A stretch of 64,000 nucleotides of DNA from Verrucomicrobiia bacterium (GTDB lineage Bacteria; Verrucomicrobiota; Verrucomicrobiia; Limisphaerales; JADLHS01): contig JAHCLO010000022.1 of assembly GCA_026125285.1 (NCBI GenBank), positions 1 through 64,000 of the forward strand. Reading direction: 5' to 3'. Below, one piece after another: positions 1-10,300 of this stretch (position 1 is its first letter; each line of letters starts with the position of its first letter). The notes under the pieces were generated by a model, which saw nothing but the letters and a program-made list of their open reading frames with translations, made no database searches and was not told where the DNA came from. A program made the translations under genes and the position numbers.

Positions 1-154
1 CTGCCGCAATCTCTTCCGGCAGCGACTGGCACAGGCGGCGCCGGACGCGCTGGGGGACATCTCCGCCGGGGTGTGGAAGCAACGTTGGGTGGTGCATAGC
101 GCGGCGGTGAGTGCGGTCGACGCGAACCGGTGGCGTGTGCGCGTGGCGTGCTGA
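1..154 (+). pseudogene. C-terminal remnant of a probable IS91-like transposase
   Basis: Reading from base 2 there is an open frame of about 50 codons that runs in from the left edge and stops with TGA at 152-154. It includes the stretch SAGVWKQRWVVHS. The pattern 'W..+WVVH' resembles the core of IS91/IS801-type transposases, where it is normally followed by many more residues (the conserved 'YLxRY' segment). Here the frame ends soon after and no such segment is seen, so it looks truncated. Repeats follow immediately. The family call rests on recognising a short motif, and the upstream part lies outside the window. Confidence 0.35.
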
Positions 155-185
155 GAGAGAATTCCCCGAACCCAGATTCGCGCTT

Positions 186-282
186 TGCCCCCCGAAGCGT
201 CGCCGCCGACGTGAGGAGGCGGATTCCCCTGAGTTGTATCGTTGTCCGCCTCCTCACGTTGGCGGCGACGAGCATAGGGTTC
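186..282 (+). repeat. GAACCC-bounded palindromic element, copy 1
   Basis: A 26-bp arm (198-223) is matched by its reverse complement (245-270) with one mismatch. The core of the arm is GCCGACGTGAGGAGG. A 21-bp loop begins TTCCCCTGAG. Six bases beyond the right arm stands GGGTTC (277-282). The matching left-end GAACCC is degenerate here. Two better copies lie at 14954-15051 (opposite orientation by its loop) and 32977-33073. Confidence 0.85.
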
Positions 283-322
283 ATGGCGAGCCTCCTTTCT
301 TTTGTTGAAGCATGCATTGGGA

Positions 323-457
323 CCATGAACCTGATGTGGGGCAAGCTTTCCAGCCTGCCGGTTCCCCGGACTTTCCAGTCTGGGGTGCCAACGGGCGACT
401 GGAAAGTCGCCCGCACCGGCGGACAGGAATGTCCGCCCTACATCGAGAGGTTCATGG
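323..457. repeat. Array of four tetraloop hairpins with CCATGAACC ends
   Basis: Four short hairpins follow each other at 340-359, 364-385, 393-412 and 418-437, each with 8-9 bp arms and a four-base loop. The first two loops are TTCC and the last two GGAA, so the array is itself roughly palindromic. It is enclosed by CCATGAACC (323-331) and GGTTCATGG (449-457). The same ends bound the element at 14822-14916. Confidence 0.75.
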
Positions 458-517
458 GAAGCGGATCGTTTATCGGCACAAGGGCGTGCCCGGGTCACGA
501 ACGAAACTGCCACCACC

Positions 518-3500
518 TCAATTCCTGCGCAGTCGGTAAAACCTATGGGGCACCCCCTGGAGCACGTCCAGAACCGTATGCACCTCACCGTCACCCGCCA
601 CCGTTTGAAGCGTCTGCCAGGAGCCGGGCTGCATGGAATCTGAGTATTCGATGACGTAGGTCGGTCCGATCATGGTCTCAAAGCGCAGGTGCAAATTGGC
701 GCCGACCACGTAAGGCGGGAGAAAGGCTGGCGGCGAACTGGCCGCCATGCTGAATTGCAGCACCCATCCGCCGGAAATGTTTCCCGAGTCCAAACTGGCA
801 TCATCAACGACGAAGAGTTGCCAAAGGCCATTGGGATTGGTGCCGTTGAAAACACCCAGGTCCGTGCCGTAGGGTCCGGGTGGTGCGGGTGCGGGCATCG
901 CGTCGCCGCTCTCGTAATCCGTCGGCAGATAGGTTCCCCCGAAGATTTGGGTGGAGTTGGGCAGCGAACTCGAGGCCAGCGGATCAAAGGTCAGCGTGAC
1001 GTTCACAATGGACTCACCCTCTCCGGAATCAGACATCAGCATGACTCTCTGGCCGCTGGGGCCAACCAGGAGAATGTCCAAGTCGTCCGGATAGGTGTGG
1101 CTGATCTGGTTGAGCGTGGCAGTGACTTTGAACCAGTTGCCGCTCACGCCATTGACCTGAAGGGTGGACGGATAGGGAGTGGCCGACCCGAAACCGGGGA
1201 TCGCGATTAGCCCTGGGGCTGTGAAGGTCAAAATTGTTTGGTGGGCGACGGTCAGTGTTGCTTCGGCGCTGAGGGCGGTGCCGTGGACGTTGGTAACCAG
1301 GCACTGGAACCGGCTGCCGGAATCCGCGAACTGGCAGTTGGCGAGTGTGTAGCTGTTCTGCGTCGCGCCCGCAATCGGGTTGCCGTCGCGCGTCCAGAAG
1401 TAGCTGAGAGGCGGGCTGCCCGAGGCTAACACGGTGAAGGTCGCCGCATTGCCAGGGGCGACGGTCTGATTCTGCGGCTGCGTGGCAATCTGGGGCGCGG
1501 GATCATCCGGCGCAAAGCTCACTTGATCCACCCAACCTTTGTCCTGGCCGCTGTTGACGCTGCCGTCCTTGCTGTAAAACCAGCGTAGCGTGTGGGTGCC
1601 GGGACCCAGGGGCACCTCCATAAATGACCAGTCAACTTCACCGTCAATCCAGTCCACCAGATCGTCGTTGATCAGCAGGTCGAGATAGTCGAACTCCGCC
1701 TCCGACGAAACCTTCCACCAAAAGGACAGGTTTCCCGGTCCCACAACCGTGGTCTCCACCCAGGTTTCCTGATCGTGGGTGATCGTCCCGGTCTGCGCCG
1801 CGTCCACGCCATCATGGGTGATCGTGGTCTGGCCGGTCCAGGGCGCCGTGCCGCCGGTGGTCCAGTTCAATTCGCACGCGTCCAGCGCACCGCAAAGCGA
1901 GAATCCCGGCACCACCGTCAGCATCGCCACCCCGCTGGTGACGGCGCCATGCGCATTGGTCACCACACAGGTGAACGCGCTGCCCGCATCGGAGAGCTGG
2001 CAGTTGCTCAAGGTGTAACTCGAAAGCGTGGCCCCGGCAATGGGCGCACCGTCCCGCCACCACTGATAGCTCAATGGCTCGGCACCCGAAGCAACGACGC
2101 TAAAGGTCGCCGGATCCCCCACGATCACCGAGCGATTGACGGGATGCGCGAGGACCACTGGTTCCGGGCCATCGGGCACAAAGACCACTTGATCCACCCA
2201 GCCCCTGTCCTGACCGCTGTGAACGCTTAGGTCCTTGCTGTAACGCCAGCGTAGCGTGTGAGCTCCCGCCGCGATGCGCTGGCTCACCAATCCCCAACTG
2301 GCGAAGCCCGAGATCCGGGTCGCAAGAATGCCGTTGGTCCGGAACTCCAAATAGTCGTAGCCGGTTTCCGAAGAGACACTCCACCAAAAGGCCAGGGTGC
2401 CGGGGCCGTTCACGGAGGTTTCCACCCAAGTGTCCTGGCCATGGGAAATCAGTCCGCTTTGTCCCGCGTCCTCACCATCGTAGGTTACCGCCGTCTGTCC
2501 GCGCCACGGTTCGGCGCCGCCACTCGTCCAGAGCAGACCGGGTGCATCCAATGCCTCAGACAGCGTCAGCACCGGAATCACCGTTACCACGGCTTCCTCA
2601 CTGGACATCTGTCCCAGCGAATTGCTGGCGTTGAGCGAGTAGATGCCCGCAGCGTTGGTGGTGACTTGCGTCAGGATGAGGTCCATGCTGGTGGCCTCGG
2701 GCAACGGCTGCCCGTCCTTGCTCCATTGGAAAGAGATCGGTTCCGTTCCCGCCACCACCGGGGTCAACGCGACCGTGACACCCGCCTCGACGGTCTGGCT
2801 GGCAGGCTGCCGGAGGAACTGCACCGGTTGGGGGGTGGCGTAGAGGGTCACCGCCACGTCCTCCAGCGCCCAGTGGTCGGTGTTGTTGCCGCTGTGCGCA
2901 AGCTGACGCCAGCGGACCAGCGTGGCAGTCCCATAGGCGCCGGCCGGCAATGCGATACTGCGGCGCGTCCAAGTCAAGAACTCGCTGGTATCGTAAACGG
3001 CCAGCGGCGCAAACGTCGTTCCATTGTCCACCGAGTATTCCACCACGATTCCTTCGCCAGGCAAATCTGGCATTTCCCACGGCGCGGTGGCGGTGGTGCC
3101 GAAGCGCAGCCAGAAACCGATTTCTCCGCCATACGGAATGTCGAGCGGGCGAGTCGTGGCGCTACGCGTTATATTACCATTGAACCAGAGCGAATTCGTC
3201 CCGGACACGCTGCCGCCGTAGTCATTGGCCACGACCTCGCCACTGAAGCCCGACCACTGCGGCCCGTCCTCCGCCGGCTCGAAGTCGTCAAAGAAACCGT
3301 TGCCGACGTCAATGATTCTAAGCTGCGCCACGCGACTGGTCGCCGAACCCAGACTGTTGGCGACGACGACCTCATAGAGCCCAACGCTCTCAGCGCCCAC
3401 GGGCGAGACGGTCCAGCTCGCATTGGTCGCTGCGGCCAGGGGAGTGCTGTCGAGATACCACTGGAAGGTTAAGGTCGGAGCGCCACTCGCCTGGACGGTG

Positions 3501-5683
3501 AAAGTGACGCTGCCGCCCGCCAACGCGAACTGGTCGGCCGGCTGTTGGACAATCACCGGCTCCGCCGGCGGCGGCTGAAAGACCGTTAGAACAATGTCGC
3601 CCGAATCCCCGCTGTAGCCGTCAACGGCGATTTGATAGGTCACTCCCGCGGTGGCGGCAAAGCTGATCAAACTGGTCAGGGCGCCGCCAGCATCATCATT
3701 GTTGGACCTCATCACCAGACTGCCCAGGCTCGCGCCCGTGTACGCCGCCAGTGTGGTGTCAAACGAACTGCCCGTGGTCTGAATTGTCACCGTATCCGAA
3801 GCCGGCGCGGTCCACGTCCACCAGACGGACTTGAAGGCCGCGGAGCCATGGTGCGCGGGTTCGCCCGGTTCGGCGGAGGCGCCGAGACTGGTGGTGAACA
3901 CGCGGTTGCTGCTGCCCGTAAGCGGGTTGCGGTTGGCAAAGTTGTCATTCGGTGGCGGCACGAGTATGGGGGCCGTCAGGCTGCCGGTGACGCCGAGCTT
4001 GCCCGGCGCCGAAACCTCGTACTCAAGCACCACCTGATTCCCGGTGAGGGGCACCAGCAAGTTGGCACTGTGGATGTGGTCGCCCGCCACCGCGTCCGGC
4101 CCGCTTCCGTCGTTTACGACGGTCAGGAGTTCCCCGCCTTGAACTCCGACTTTTGCCGTCGCGGTGTTGATGGGCACCAAGTCGGTTACGACGACATACA
4201 CGGCTGCGGTGCTGCCGGCGCGCAAGGGCAGTCCTCCGGCAAAGTTCAATCGCACGTCCAGCGCGCCATCCTCCGTAATACTCAGGGCCTGGAAGGCATT
4301 CAACCGCCCGCCGGTCACGGTGCGTCCGCTCAGTGCGGGCACAGGCGTGGTGGATTCCAACAACCGTTGCCGCATTTCGGCCACGGTGATATTGGTCGTG
4401 AAGCGAGCCGCCAACAACGCCGCCACGCCGGCCACGTGCGGACAGGCCATGCTGGTGCCGTCGAACGTGTCATAGGCGTTGTTACCCCCGGAAACCGTGG
4501 AGTAGATGCTAACTCCCGGCGCCCCCAGGTCCACTGACGTGGCGCCGTAGTTCGAGAAGCCCGCCAGACCATCGGTACGATTCAAGGCGGCGACGGAAAT
4601 AACATTGTCGGCTTCGTACGTGGCGGGGTAACTCGGGGAAGCATCCGTGTTGCGGCTATCGTTGCCGGCCGCCGCCACAAACAGCATGTTCTGCGCATTG
4701 GCTGCCAGAATGGCGTCCAGGAGCGCCTGGCTAAACCCACCGCCGCCCCAACTGTTGCTGAGAATTTTGGCGCGCTTGGCCACCGCGTAATCCACGCACT
4801 CAATGGCGTCGCTGGTATTGCCACCGCCGGCGGCCCCAAGAAACTTGCAGGCCATCAGGCGAACCTGCCACGCGACGCCTACATGCGGGTTGCCGTCATT
4901 GGCGGCTGCGCCAATTGTGCCCGCACAGTGCGACCCGTGATCATTGTCATCCAGCGGGTTGCCCGAGCCGGTGATGGCGTTGATGCCATACACATCGTCC
5001 ACGTATCCGTTGCCGTCATCGTCAATCCCATTCCCAGGAATCTCGCCCGGGTTGCGCCACATCTGCGCGGCGAGCTCGAGGTGGTTGTAATTGATGCCGG
5101 TGTCTATCACCGCCACGATGACATTGGTGTCGCCGGTGGTCAGATCCCAGGCATTGGTGGCACTGATGTCTGCGCCCGGCAGACCGCCGCTGGTGCCCAG
5201 GTTGCGCAGGCCCCACAGCGTGCCGTTGACAAACGCCGCGTCCGTCGGCTCCAACTGGGTCCGCACCAGAGGGTCCGGTTCCACATAAGCGAACCACCCG
5301 CTCGCGCGTAATGCCTGCATCCGTTCGAGCAGGCGCATTCGGCGTGCCTCCAACTCCTCATCCGCAAAGCCCGAGGCCTGGGCCGGCGCCCCCGGCTCGT
5401 CGAAGAGCATCAAGCCGGGCACGCTGGTGTATTGGCGGCGCACTTCCAATCCCAGCCCGGCGAGCGTTCCGGTCAGGCCCGGGCCGGCCAGTGCTTGTGG
5501 GCCCGGCTGAAGCCGGGCGAGAATCCGGGTGGGGTGAACGGCATGCTTGTCCACATGCACACCCTCGGCGACCAGCGGGAGGGGGGCGAGCCAGAGCGCA
5601 GCCAACATCCAAGGCAACAGCGTATGGCTGCGGGACCTGCCGTGAACCGAAGGCGTTTGGTGGGAAGGTTTGGGCACTTTCAT
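518..5683 (-). CDS. Secreted subtilisin-like (S8) protease with Ig-like and P domains
   Basis: This is an exported serine endopeptidase of about 1721 residues. I chose the ATG at 5683 because it is followed by basic residues and a hydrophobic signal segment (about 20-40); the frame opens 42 codons earlier without a better start. An inhibitor-like propeptide precedes the catalytic domain, with Asp194 (VIDTG), His249 (DHGSHCAG), oxyanion Asn341 (AAGND) and Ser411 (GTSMACPH). A DDDGNG loop near 221 suggests calcium binding. Then come a Fn3-like stretch, a pre-peptidase C-terminal-like domain near 650-750, several Ig-like units ('GSVTFTVQASG..P..FQWY' pattern) and two related lectin-like segments. 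A proprotein-convertase P-like domain is near the C-terminus, before a short terminal sorting-like module. The substrate is unknown. Confidence 0.92.
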   Translation of the reverse strand: MKVPKPSHQTPSVHGRSRSHTLLPWMLAALWLAPLPLVAEGVHVDKHAVHPTRILARLQPGPQALAGPGLTGTLAGLGLEVRRQYTSVPGLMLFDEPGAPAQASGFADEELEARRMRLLERMQALRASGWFAYVEPDPLVRTQLEPTDAAFVNGTLWGLRNLGTSGGLPGADISATNAWDLTTGDTNVIVAVIDTGINYNHLELAAQMWRNPGEIPGNGIDDDGNGYVDDVYGINAITGSGNPLDDNDHGSHCAGTIGAAANDGNPHVGVAWQVRLMACKFLGAAGGGNTSDAIECVDYAVAKRAKILSNSWGGGGFSQALLDAILAANAQNMLFVAAAGNDSRNTDASPSYPATYEADNVISVAALNRTDGLAGFSNYGATSVDLGAPGVSIYSTVSGGNNAYDTFDGTSMACPHVAGVAALLAARFTTNITVAEMRQRLLESTTPVPALSGRTVTGGRLNAFQALSITEDGALDVRLNFAGGLPLRAGSTAAVYVVVTDLVPINTATAKVGVQGGELLTVVNDGSGPDAVAGDHIHSANLLVPLTGNQVVLEYEVSAPGKLGVTGSLTAPILVPPPNDNFANRNPLTGSSNRVFTTSLGASAEPGEPAHHGSAAFKSVWWTWTAPASDTVTIQTTGSSFDTTLAAYTGASLGSLVMRSNNDDAGGALTSLISFAATAGVTYQIAVDGYSGDSGDIVLTVFQPPPAEPVIVQQPADQFALAGGSVTFTVQASGAPTLTFQWYLDSTPLAAATNASWTVSPVGAESVGLYEVVVANSLGSATSRVAQLRIIDVGNGFFDDFEPAEDGPQWSGFSGEVVANDYGGSVSGTNSLWFNGNITRSATTRPLDIPYGGEIGFWLRFGTTATAPWEMPDLPGEGIVVEYSVDNGTTFAPLAVYDTSEFLTWTRRSIALPAGAYGTATLVRWRQLAHSGNNTDHWALEDVAVTLYATPQPVQFLRQPASQTVEAGVTVALTPVVAGTEPISFQWSKDGQPLPEATSMDLILTQVTTNAAGIYSLNASNSLGQMSSEEAVVTVIPVLTLSEALDAPGLLWTSGGAEPWRGQTAVTYDGEDAGQSGLISHGQDTWVETSVNGPGTLAFWWSVSSETGYDYLEFRTNGILATRISGFASWGLVSQRIAAGAHTLRWRYSKDLSVHSGQDRGWVDQVVFVPDGPEPVVLAHPVNRSVIVGDPATFSVVASGAEPLSYQWWRDGAPIAGATLSSYTLSNCQLSDAGSAFTCVVTNAHGAVTSGVAMLTVVPGFSLCGALDACELNWTTGGTAPWTGQTTITHDGVDAAQTGTITHDQETWVETTVVGPGNLSFWWKVSSEAEFDYLDLLINDDLVDWIDGEVDWSFMEVPLGPGTHTLRWFYSKDGSVNSGQDKGWVDQVSFAPDDPAPQIATQPQNQTVAPGNAATFTVLASGSPPLSYFWTRDGNPIAGATQNSYTLANCQFADSGSRFQCLVTNVHGTALSAEATLTVAHQTILTFTAPGLIAIPGFGSATPYPSTLQVNGVSGNWFKVTATLNQISHTYPDDLDILLVGPSGQRVMLMSDSGEGESIVNVTLTFDPLASSSLPNSTQIFGGTYLPTDYESGDAMPAPAPPGPYGTDLGVFNGTNPNGLWQLFVVDDASLDSGNISGGWVLQFSMAASSPPAFLPPYVVGANLHLRFETMIGPTYVIEYSDSMQPGSWQTLQTVAGDGEVHTVLDVLQGVPHRFYRLRRN

Positions 5684-6172
5684 CTTGGGTGACCGGTTTT
5701 GTTCCTCCGGGCGCGGGCGATGGGGACCATTGTTTTCACGCTGCGCGGCTCGGAGAGAAATGTTGTTTCGTCGGGTTGATTGTTTGCGATTCTGTGTCAG
5801 CGCCACCACGGGTCAAGCTTGTTTTCCAGTATTATTGCGCTCTGACTTGCACCAAGAATGCGACACAAAACCAATTCGGATTCATCGTCGCTCTGCCGGG
5901 TGGAGTTTGTTGGTGCTTCACCGCATGTCACGGCATGACCTCGCATATCTCACGTATCGGTTGTCCAAGCTTGCGCCTGCTCCGGGTGTCCGCATTTGCG
6001 TTGGGCGTGAATCCGAATGGTTGCCGAGACTCAAGGCCGATGATCAAGGTCATTGAATCCAGCCACTCCGGCCGGCTTGAACAGCGGTGTGGCAATGCCT
6101 CGGGGTTGGTAATGCGGTCGCTTGAACCGCCGCGTTGCGCGGAAGGAAACCACGGAATTCCGGCAGGACTCT
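5684..6172. other. Intergenic stretch without a recognised gene
   Basis: It lies between two minus-strand genes and should carry the promoter of the protease. The part around 5760-5890 is noticeably AT-richer than its surroundings, which fits a promoter region, but I found no well-spaced -35/-10 pair. Short frames on both strands look like chance. Confidence 0.5.
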
Positions 6173-7045
6173 CTATCGCACGGCCGCCACGGTCTCTGAG
6201 CAGTGGCGAGCGACTTTGTACTGGGGCGGCGGGAGTTGGGTCGGTCTTCGATTGTACCGAATCGTTGCCGTCTCTTCGTCGCTCAATTCCACCGCCGACT
6301 CCAGCAAAGCCGCCTGCTCGAGAATCGGCAGGGCCACCGCATCCGATTGCACCTCGATCAGGGGCAACTGGCATGGGTTGTCGCCAGTGGCACGTTCGAC
6401 ACCGTTGACGTGACCATTGCGCAGATCCTTGCGCAGATCGGCCGCGGTGCGATGTCCAAAGTTGACCAACCAACCGAGCGCCTCCGCACGCGGCAGCCGG
6501 AAGAAGTCCGCGAAAAGAAAGACCAATTCCTGGGGCAACACGCGCAGGACGAAGGCTTCCGTTTCCCGCCACTCCTTGCGGAGAGATTGAAAGCTTTTAA
6601 CCATCAGCAATTTCCGGACTTCTCCGGTCAGGCAGGGCTGCAACGAACGCAGGAACTTCAACTCCACGAAATCAATCCGGCCTGCCTGGTTGAAGCGATG
6701 GGAGATTTTTACCCGGCCTCGTTGCGTGCGGAATTCCCCACTGTAACAAGTGGAAAGAATCACGTGATCGTAAACGGACTGCAATTGCATCCAGCAGCCG
6801 GACGCCTCCCCGCCGTAGTTCCGTTTTTCCTGCCGCGCGACCGGCTGCAGGGATCTCGTACGCAGGCGGTCCTCAAGTCGTTCCAAACGGTCGAAATAGT
6901 CACTGACCGGGGAGAACTCGTGCCGGCGCAGAAATTCGCGCGCCGACTGGATTTCTCCCTCGCCCACCGCCGGTCCCGCGTGGACGCGCGCTTCCAATGT
7001 CTCCACCAATCCCTTGGCCTGCCGCCTGTCTGCTTTGGTTGGCAT
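6173..7045 (-). CDS. Hypothetical protein, 290 residues
   Basis: I do not recognise this protein. It is soluble by composition, with no signal peptide or membrane span. The first 60 residues are charged and helix-rich (ETLEARV...YFDRLERLEDRLRTR), suggesting a short coiled coil. The middle has 'HVILSTCYSGEFRTQRGRVKISHRFNQAGRIDFVELKFL' style beta-strand alternation. An almost fully overlapping plus-strand frame (6203-7072) has the Gln/His-rich, domainless look of an antisense shadow, so I prefer this strand. It stands alone between the protease and the restriction-modification gene, which is divergent from it. Confidence 0.5.
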   Translation of the reverse strand: MPTKADRRQAKGLVETLEARVHAGPAVGEGEIQSAREFLRRHEFSPVSDYFDRLERLEDRLRTRSLQPVARQEKRNYGGEASGCWMQLQSVYDHVILSTCYSGEFRTQRGRVKISHRFNQAGRIDFVELKFLRSLQPCLTGEVRKLLMVKSFQSLRKEWRETEAFVLRVLPQELVFLFADFFRLPRAEALGWLVNFGHRTAADLRKDLRNGHVNGVERATGDNPCQLPLIEVQSDAVALPILEQAALLESAVELSDEETATIRYNRRPTQLPPPQYKVARHCSETVAAVR

Positions 7046-7203
7046 GTTGACTTTGGCTCAAGCTTAATCTGACTCGACCAGGCGCCAACTGTGCGTCTGG
7101 AGGCACACCCTCCTTTTGCGCCGACGTCCGGCAACAACGTGCGGCCGCGCTTCCTGCCGGCAGCTCAAACCTACCCTCCTTCACCGGAATCAGAACTACC
7201 GAA

Positions 7204-7224
7204 CTTCCGGCTCGCAGCCGGAAG
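7204..7224. repeat. Perfect 9-bp hairpin upstream of the R-M gene
   Basis: CTTCCGGCT and AGCCGGAAG are separated by three bases. There is no T-run on either side, so it is not a typical terminator. It lies in the leader between the divergent genes at 7045 and 7308. Confidence 0.6.
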
Positions 7225-7307
7225 CTCGCTCGGGTAAAACGGCGCCATGCCGTGCCGGAATAAACTCCGCGAATTCAACACCTGATGTTTCAGACACCTC
7301 ACCGGCG

Positions 7308-10300
7308 ATGAAAAAAGCCAGGCGCAAATCTCTCTCGCCCAGGGAGTCTTTTCTTGAATTGCGCCCCAACCCTCGGACAATCCCCTCATCCGAATCGTCA
7401 TCAGTGAATCCAGACCAGATCATCCAGTGCCTGAAACAGTTCACCGACAGGGAGAGCGTTGAATTCCTACCGCTCGGTCCCGAATCGAAACCGGTTTCCG
7501 ATTACCCACCCATTCACAAGTATGCCCTGGACCTCAAGAACAAGGTAAAGCCCGAAACCGCCGCTGAAGACCTTTTCACCGCGCTCTGGAAGGATGTGCT
7601 CGGGGTTCAGCCCACCCGCCAGGTTGGCGTTACCGAGGGCTTCGTTGATTTCATGCTCCCGGAGCGGATGGGCGATCCCCTCCCGCTTGAACTGAAACCC
7701 CTCTTTCAGCGCGACCGCGCCGATTCTCTCTGGCGCAAGGATGCCAACCCCAAACACCACGTCGTGCAGGTCAAAAAATACCTGCGCGATCACGAATACC
7801 TCATCCTGACGGACCTCCGCACCGCGTGGTTCTTCTGCGCCCGCGATTTCTTCTTCGAGGAAAAACCCTTCGCCCGTCTGCCGTTCGATGATTTCCTCCG
7901 CCGCTGCCGCGTAAGCCGCAGTGTGCTCGACACCTTGCGCCGGGTGGAAGACACCTGCGAACGCCCGGAACTGGAGCAGCAGTTTTTTGAGGACTTGAAG
8001 ATCTGGTACAACGAGTTCGACAAGGTCAAATGGGCGCAACCCGAACTCGCCGCCGAGTCCATCATCCTGCTCATCAACAAACTCATCTTCGCCCGCACCA
8101 TCGAAGATTTCGGCCTGGTGCAATACCGCTTCCTCCAGGACGAATACGCGCACTTCACCCGGCTCTGGGAGCCCAAGGGCGCGCACCGGGTCATCCCCAA
8201 GTTTCTCGAATTCTTCGAGGATTTCTTCGATGAATACTACGACACCGAAATCTTCTCCGAGCGCATCTGGAATCGCCTTGATCCCGATCCGGACAATCTC
8301 AAGCGGTTCAGCGAAAAACTGAACTTCGTCCTCGGCGTCAATTCCTGGGATCAGACTTACAGTCGCGGCATCGTCCACTACAACTACCGTCGCATTGACG
8401 AGGACATCTTCGGCAAGAGCTACGAAATGTTCCTGGCCGCCAACCGCAAGGACGAGGGCATCTACTACACCCCCGCCGGCATCACCGGCCCGATGGCCGA
8501 TGCCATGGTGAACACGCTGGCCGGCCAACTGGTGGACGACATCTGCGCCGCCGTGGGCAGTCAGCAATGCGATTTCCAGCGCGCCGCCGAATTGATGACC
8601 CAACTCGGCGAAATCCGCGTGGCCGACACCGCCTGCGGTTCCGGCGGTTTCCTCATCAAAGTCCTCCGCGCCTTCTGGCAGCAGTATCAGCGCATTGACG
8701 CCGCCTGCTCCTGGATTCAGAAAATCCTCAAGCCCGACAACGGCGAAATGTTCCTCGCGGAAATGCCGCCCAATGTCGAAGCGGCGCTCGCCTTCCGCCG
8801 CGCGCACCAGCTCGACACGCACCGCATCCTTATCGCCCAGATTCTGCTCCGGCACATCTTCGGAGCAGACAAGGACCCGGGCGCCATCGAAGTCGCCAAG
8901 ACCAACATCTGGAAGGAAGCCGTCAAACTCTCGCCCGAAGCCTACAATTACCGCCTGCTCAAGGCCGAGATCGTCAAAATCCTCCCCAACCTCGAACTCA
9001 ACTTCCACTGCGCCGATTCGCTCGTGGACATGGAAATCGGGAAGCAAACCGCGTGGCTGGCCGAGTACCATCAGGCTGAACTCAGGAAACTCTCCGAACT
9101 CCGTGCCCGTTACATCGCCAATCCCATGCGGCACGAGCCGCTGGATGAAGCGCTGGCGCTGCGGAAGAAACTACATGCCAATTTCGTCGAACATTTCCAG
9201 ACCGAGAACCTGCCCTGCGAACCCGGCGCGTTCGCGCTCCACTTCTGGCCGTGCTGGTTCAACGCGGATGGGACAGTCAAATTCTCTGGTGGCAGCCGAC
9301 GTGAGTCGGCTCAAACTTCAGCCACCAAACCGGAAGGTCAGAGCGGACTCACGTCCGCGGCTACCCCCAGCGCGGGCTTCGACGGCATCATCGGCAATCC
9401 GCCGTGGGAAGGCTTCAAACCCATCCGCAAGGAATTTGCCGCCGCCTTTTATCGCGGCAAACCGCAGTTCAGCAAAATGGGCATGGACGGCCCGACCTTT
9501 GAGAAATGGTTCACTGACGAACTGAAGGAAAACAAAGAGTTCGCCGCCCAATGGCACGAGCACGAAGCCTACTACGAGCGCCACAAGGAATACTTTGGCC
9601 GGGCCTATCAGAAACAGGGCACAGGCGATTGGAATCTGTTCAAACTCTTCATCGAGCGCGACCTTTCACTGGTCCGGCAAGGTGGTCAATTCTCGCTGCT
9701 CGTGCCGTCGAGCATTCAGACGGACGAAGGCTGCTCTGAACTCCGGCGCTGGTTCATAACGGAGAACCGCCTTGATGAGCTGACGTCGTTTGAAAATCGC
9801 GGCTACAAGGTGATTGAGGACGGAAAGGAAAAGACCAAGCAGATTTTCCCCGACGTGGACAGCCGCTTCAAATTCGGCTTCTTCAAAGTGGTCAAAGGTG
9901 CGGCCACCCCCAAGGACCATGCTTTCGACGCCCGGTTTTATCTCCACGATCCGAAGGATTGTTCCGCACCACCGATTCGTTACAGCATCGAAATGCTGAA
10001 GCGCTTTTCGCCCGAAATGTTTTCGGTGATGGAATTCCGTTCACAGAAAGACTACGCAGTGGTTGGCATCATTCGCGGCGAGCACGCGTTGCTTGGGAAA
10101 CTTGGCTACCAGTTCCGCCGCGAACTGCATCCGGCGGATGACGTGGATTTCTACCTCAAAGACCCAGCCCGCAAACTTGGCAAAGGTGAATCGCCAATCT
10201 ATGAGGGCAAGATGATCCATCAGTTTGATGCCGCATTCGCACCGCGCACCTATCACGCGGAAGACAAAGCCGTGCGGGAAGAATTGCTTCGCAAGGAACT

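Larger units (their letters stand above)
155..517. other. Gene-free stretch filled by palindromic repeats
   Basis: No credible gene is seen. The stretch holds one copy of the GAACCC-bounded palindrome (186-282) and a four-hairpin array bounded by CCATGAACC/GGTTCATGG (323-457). It ends at the stop codon of the minus-strand protease. Confidence 0.7.

Noticed and set aside
5684..5830. TTGACC near 5811-5816 as a -35 box for the protease
   Set aside because: At 16-18 bp spacing there is no acceptable -10 hexamer on the minus strand.
6203..7072. A 289-codon plus-strand frame opposite the hypothetical gene at 6173-7045
   Set aside because: Composition is rich in Gln, His and Arg with no recognisable pattern, as expected of an antisense shadow; the minus frame reads more like protein.
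7467..9134. A 555-codon minus-strand frame over the R-M gene
   Set aside because: It mirrors conserved methyltransferase motifs on the other strand; its Glu/Val/Gly-rich sequence is a codon-bias artefact.
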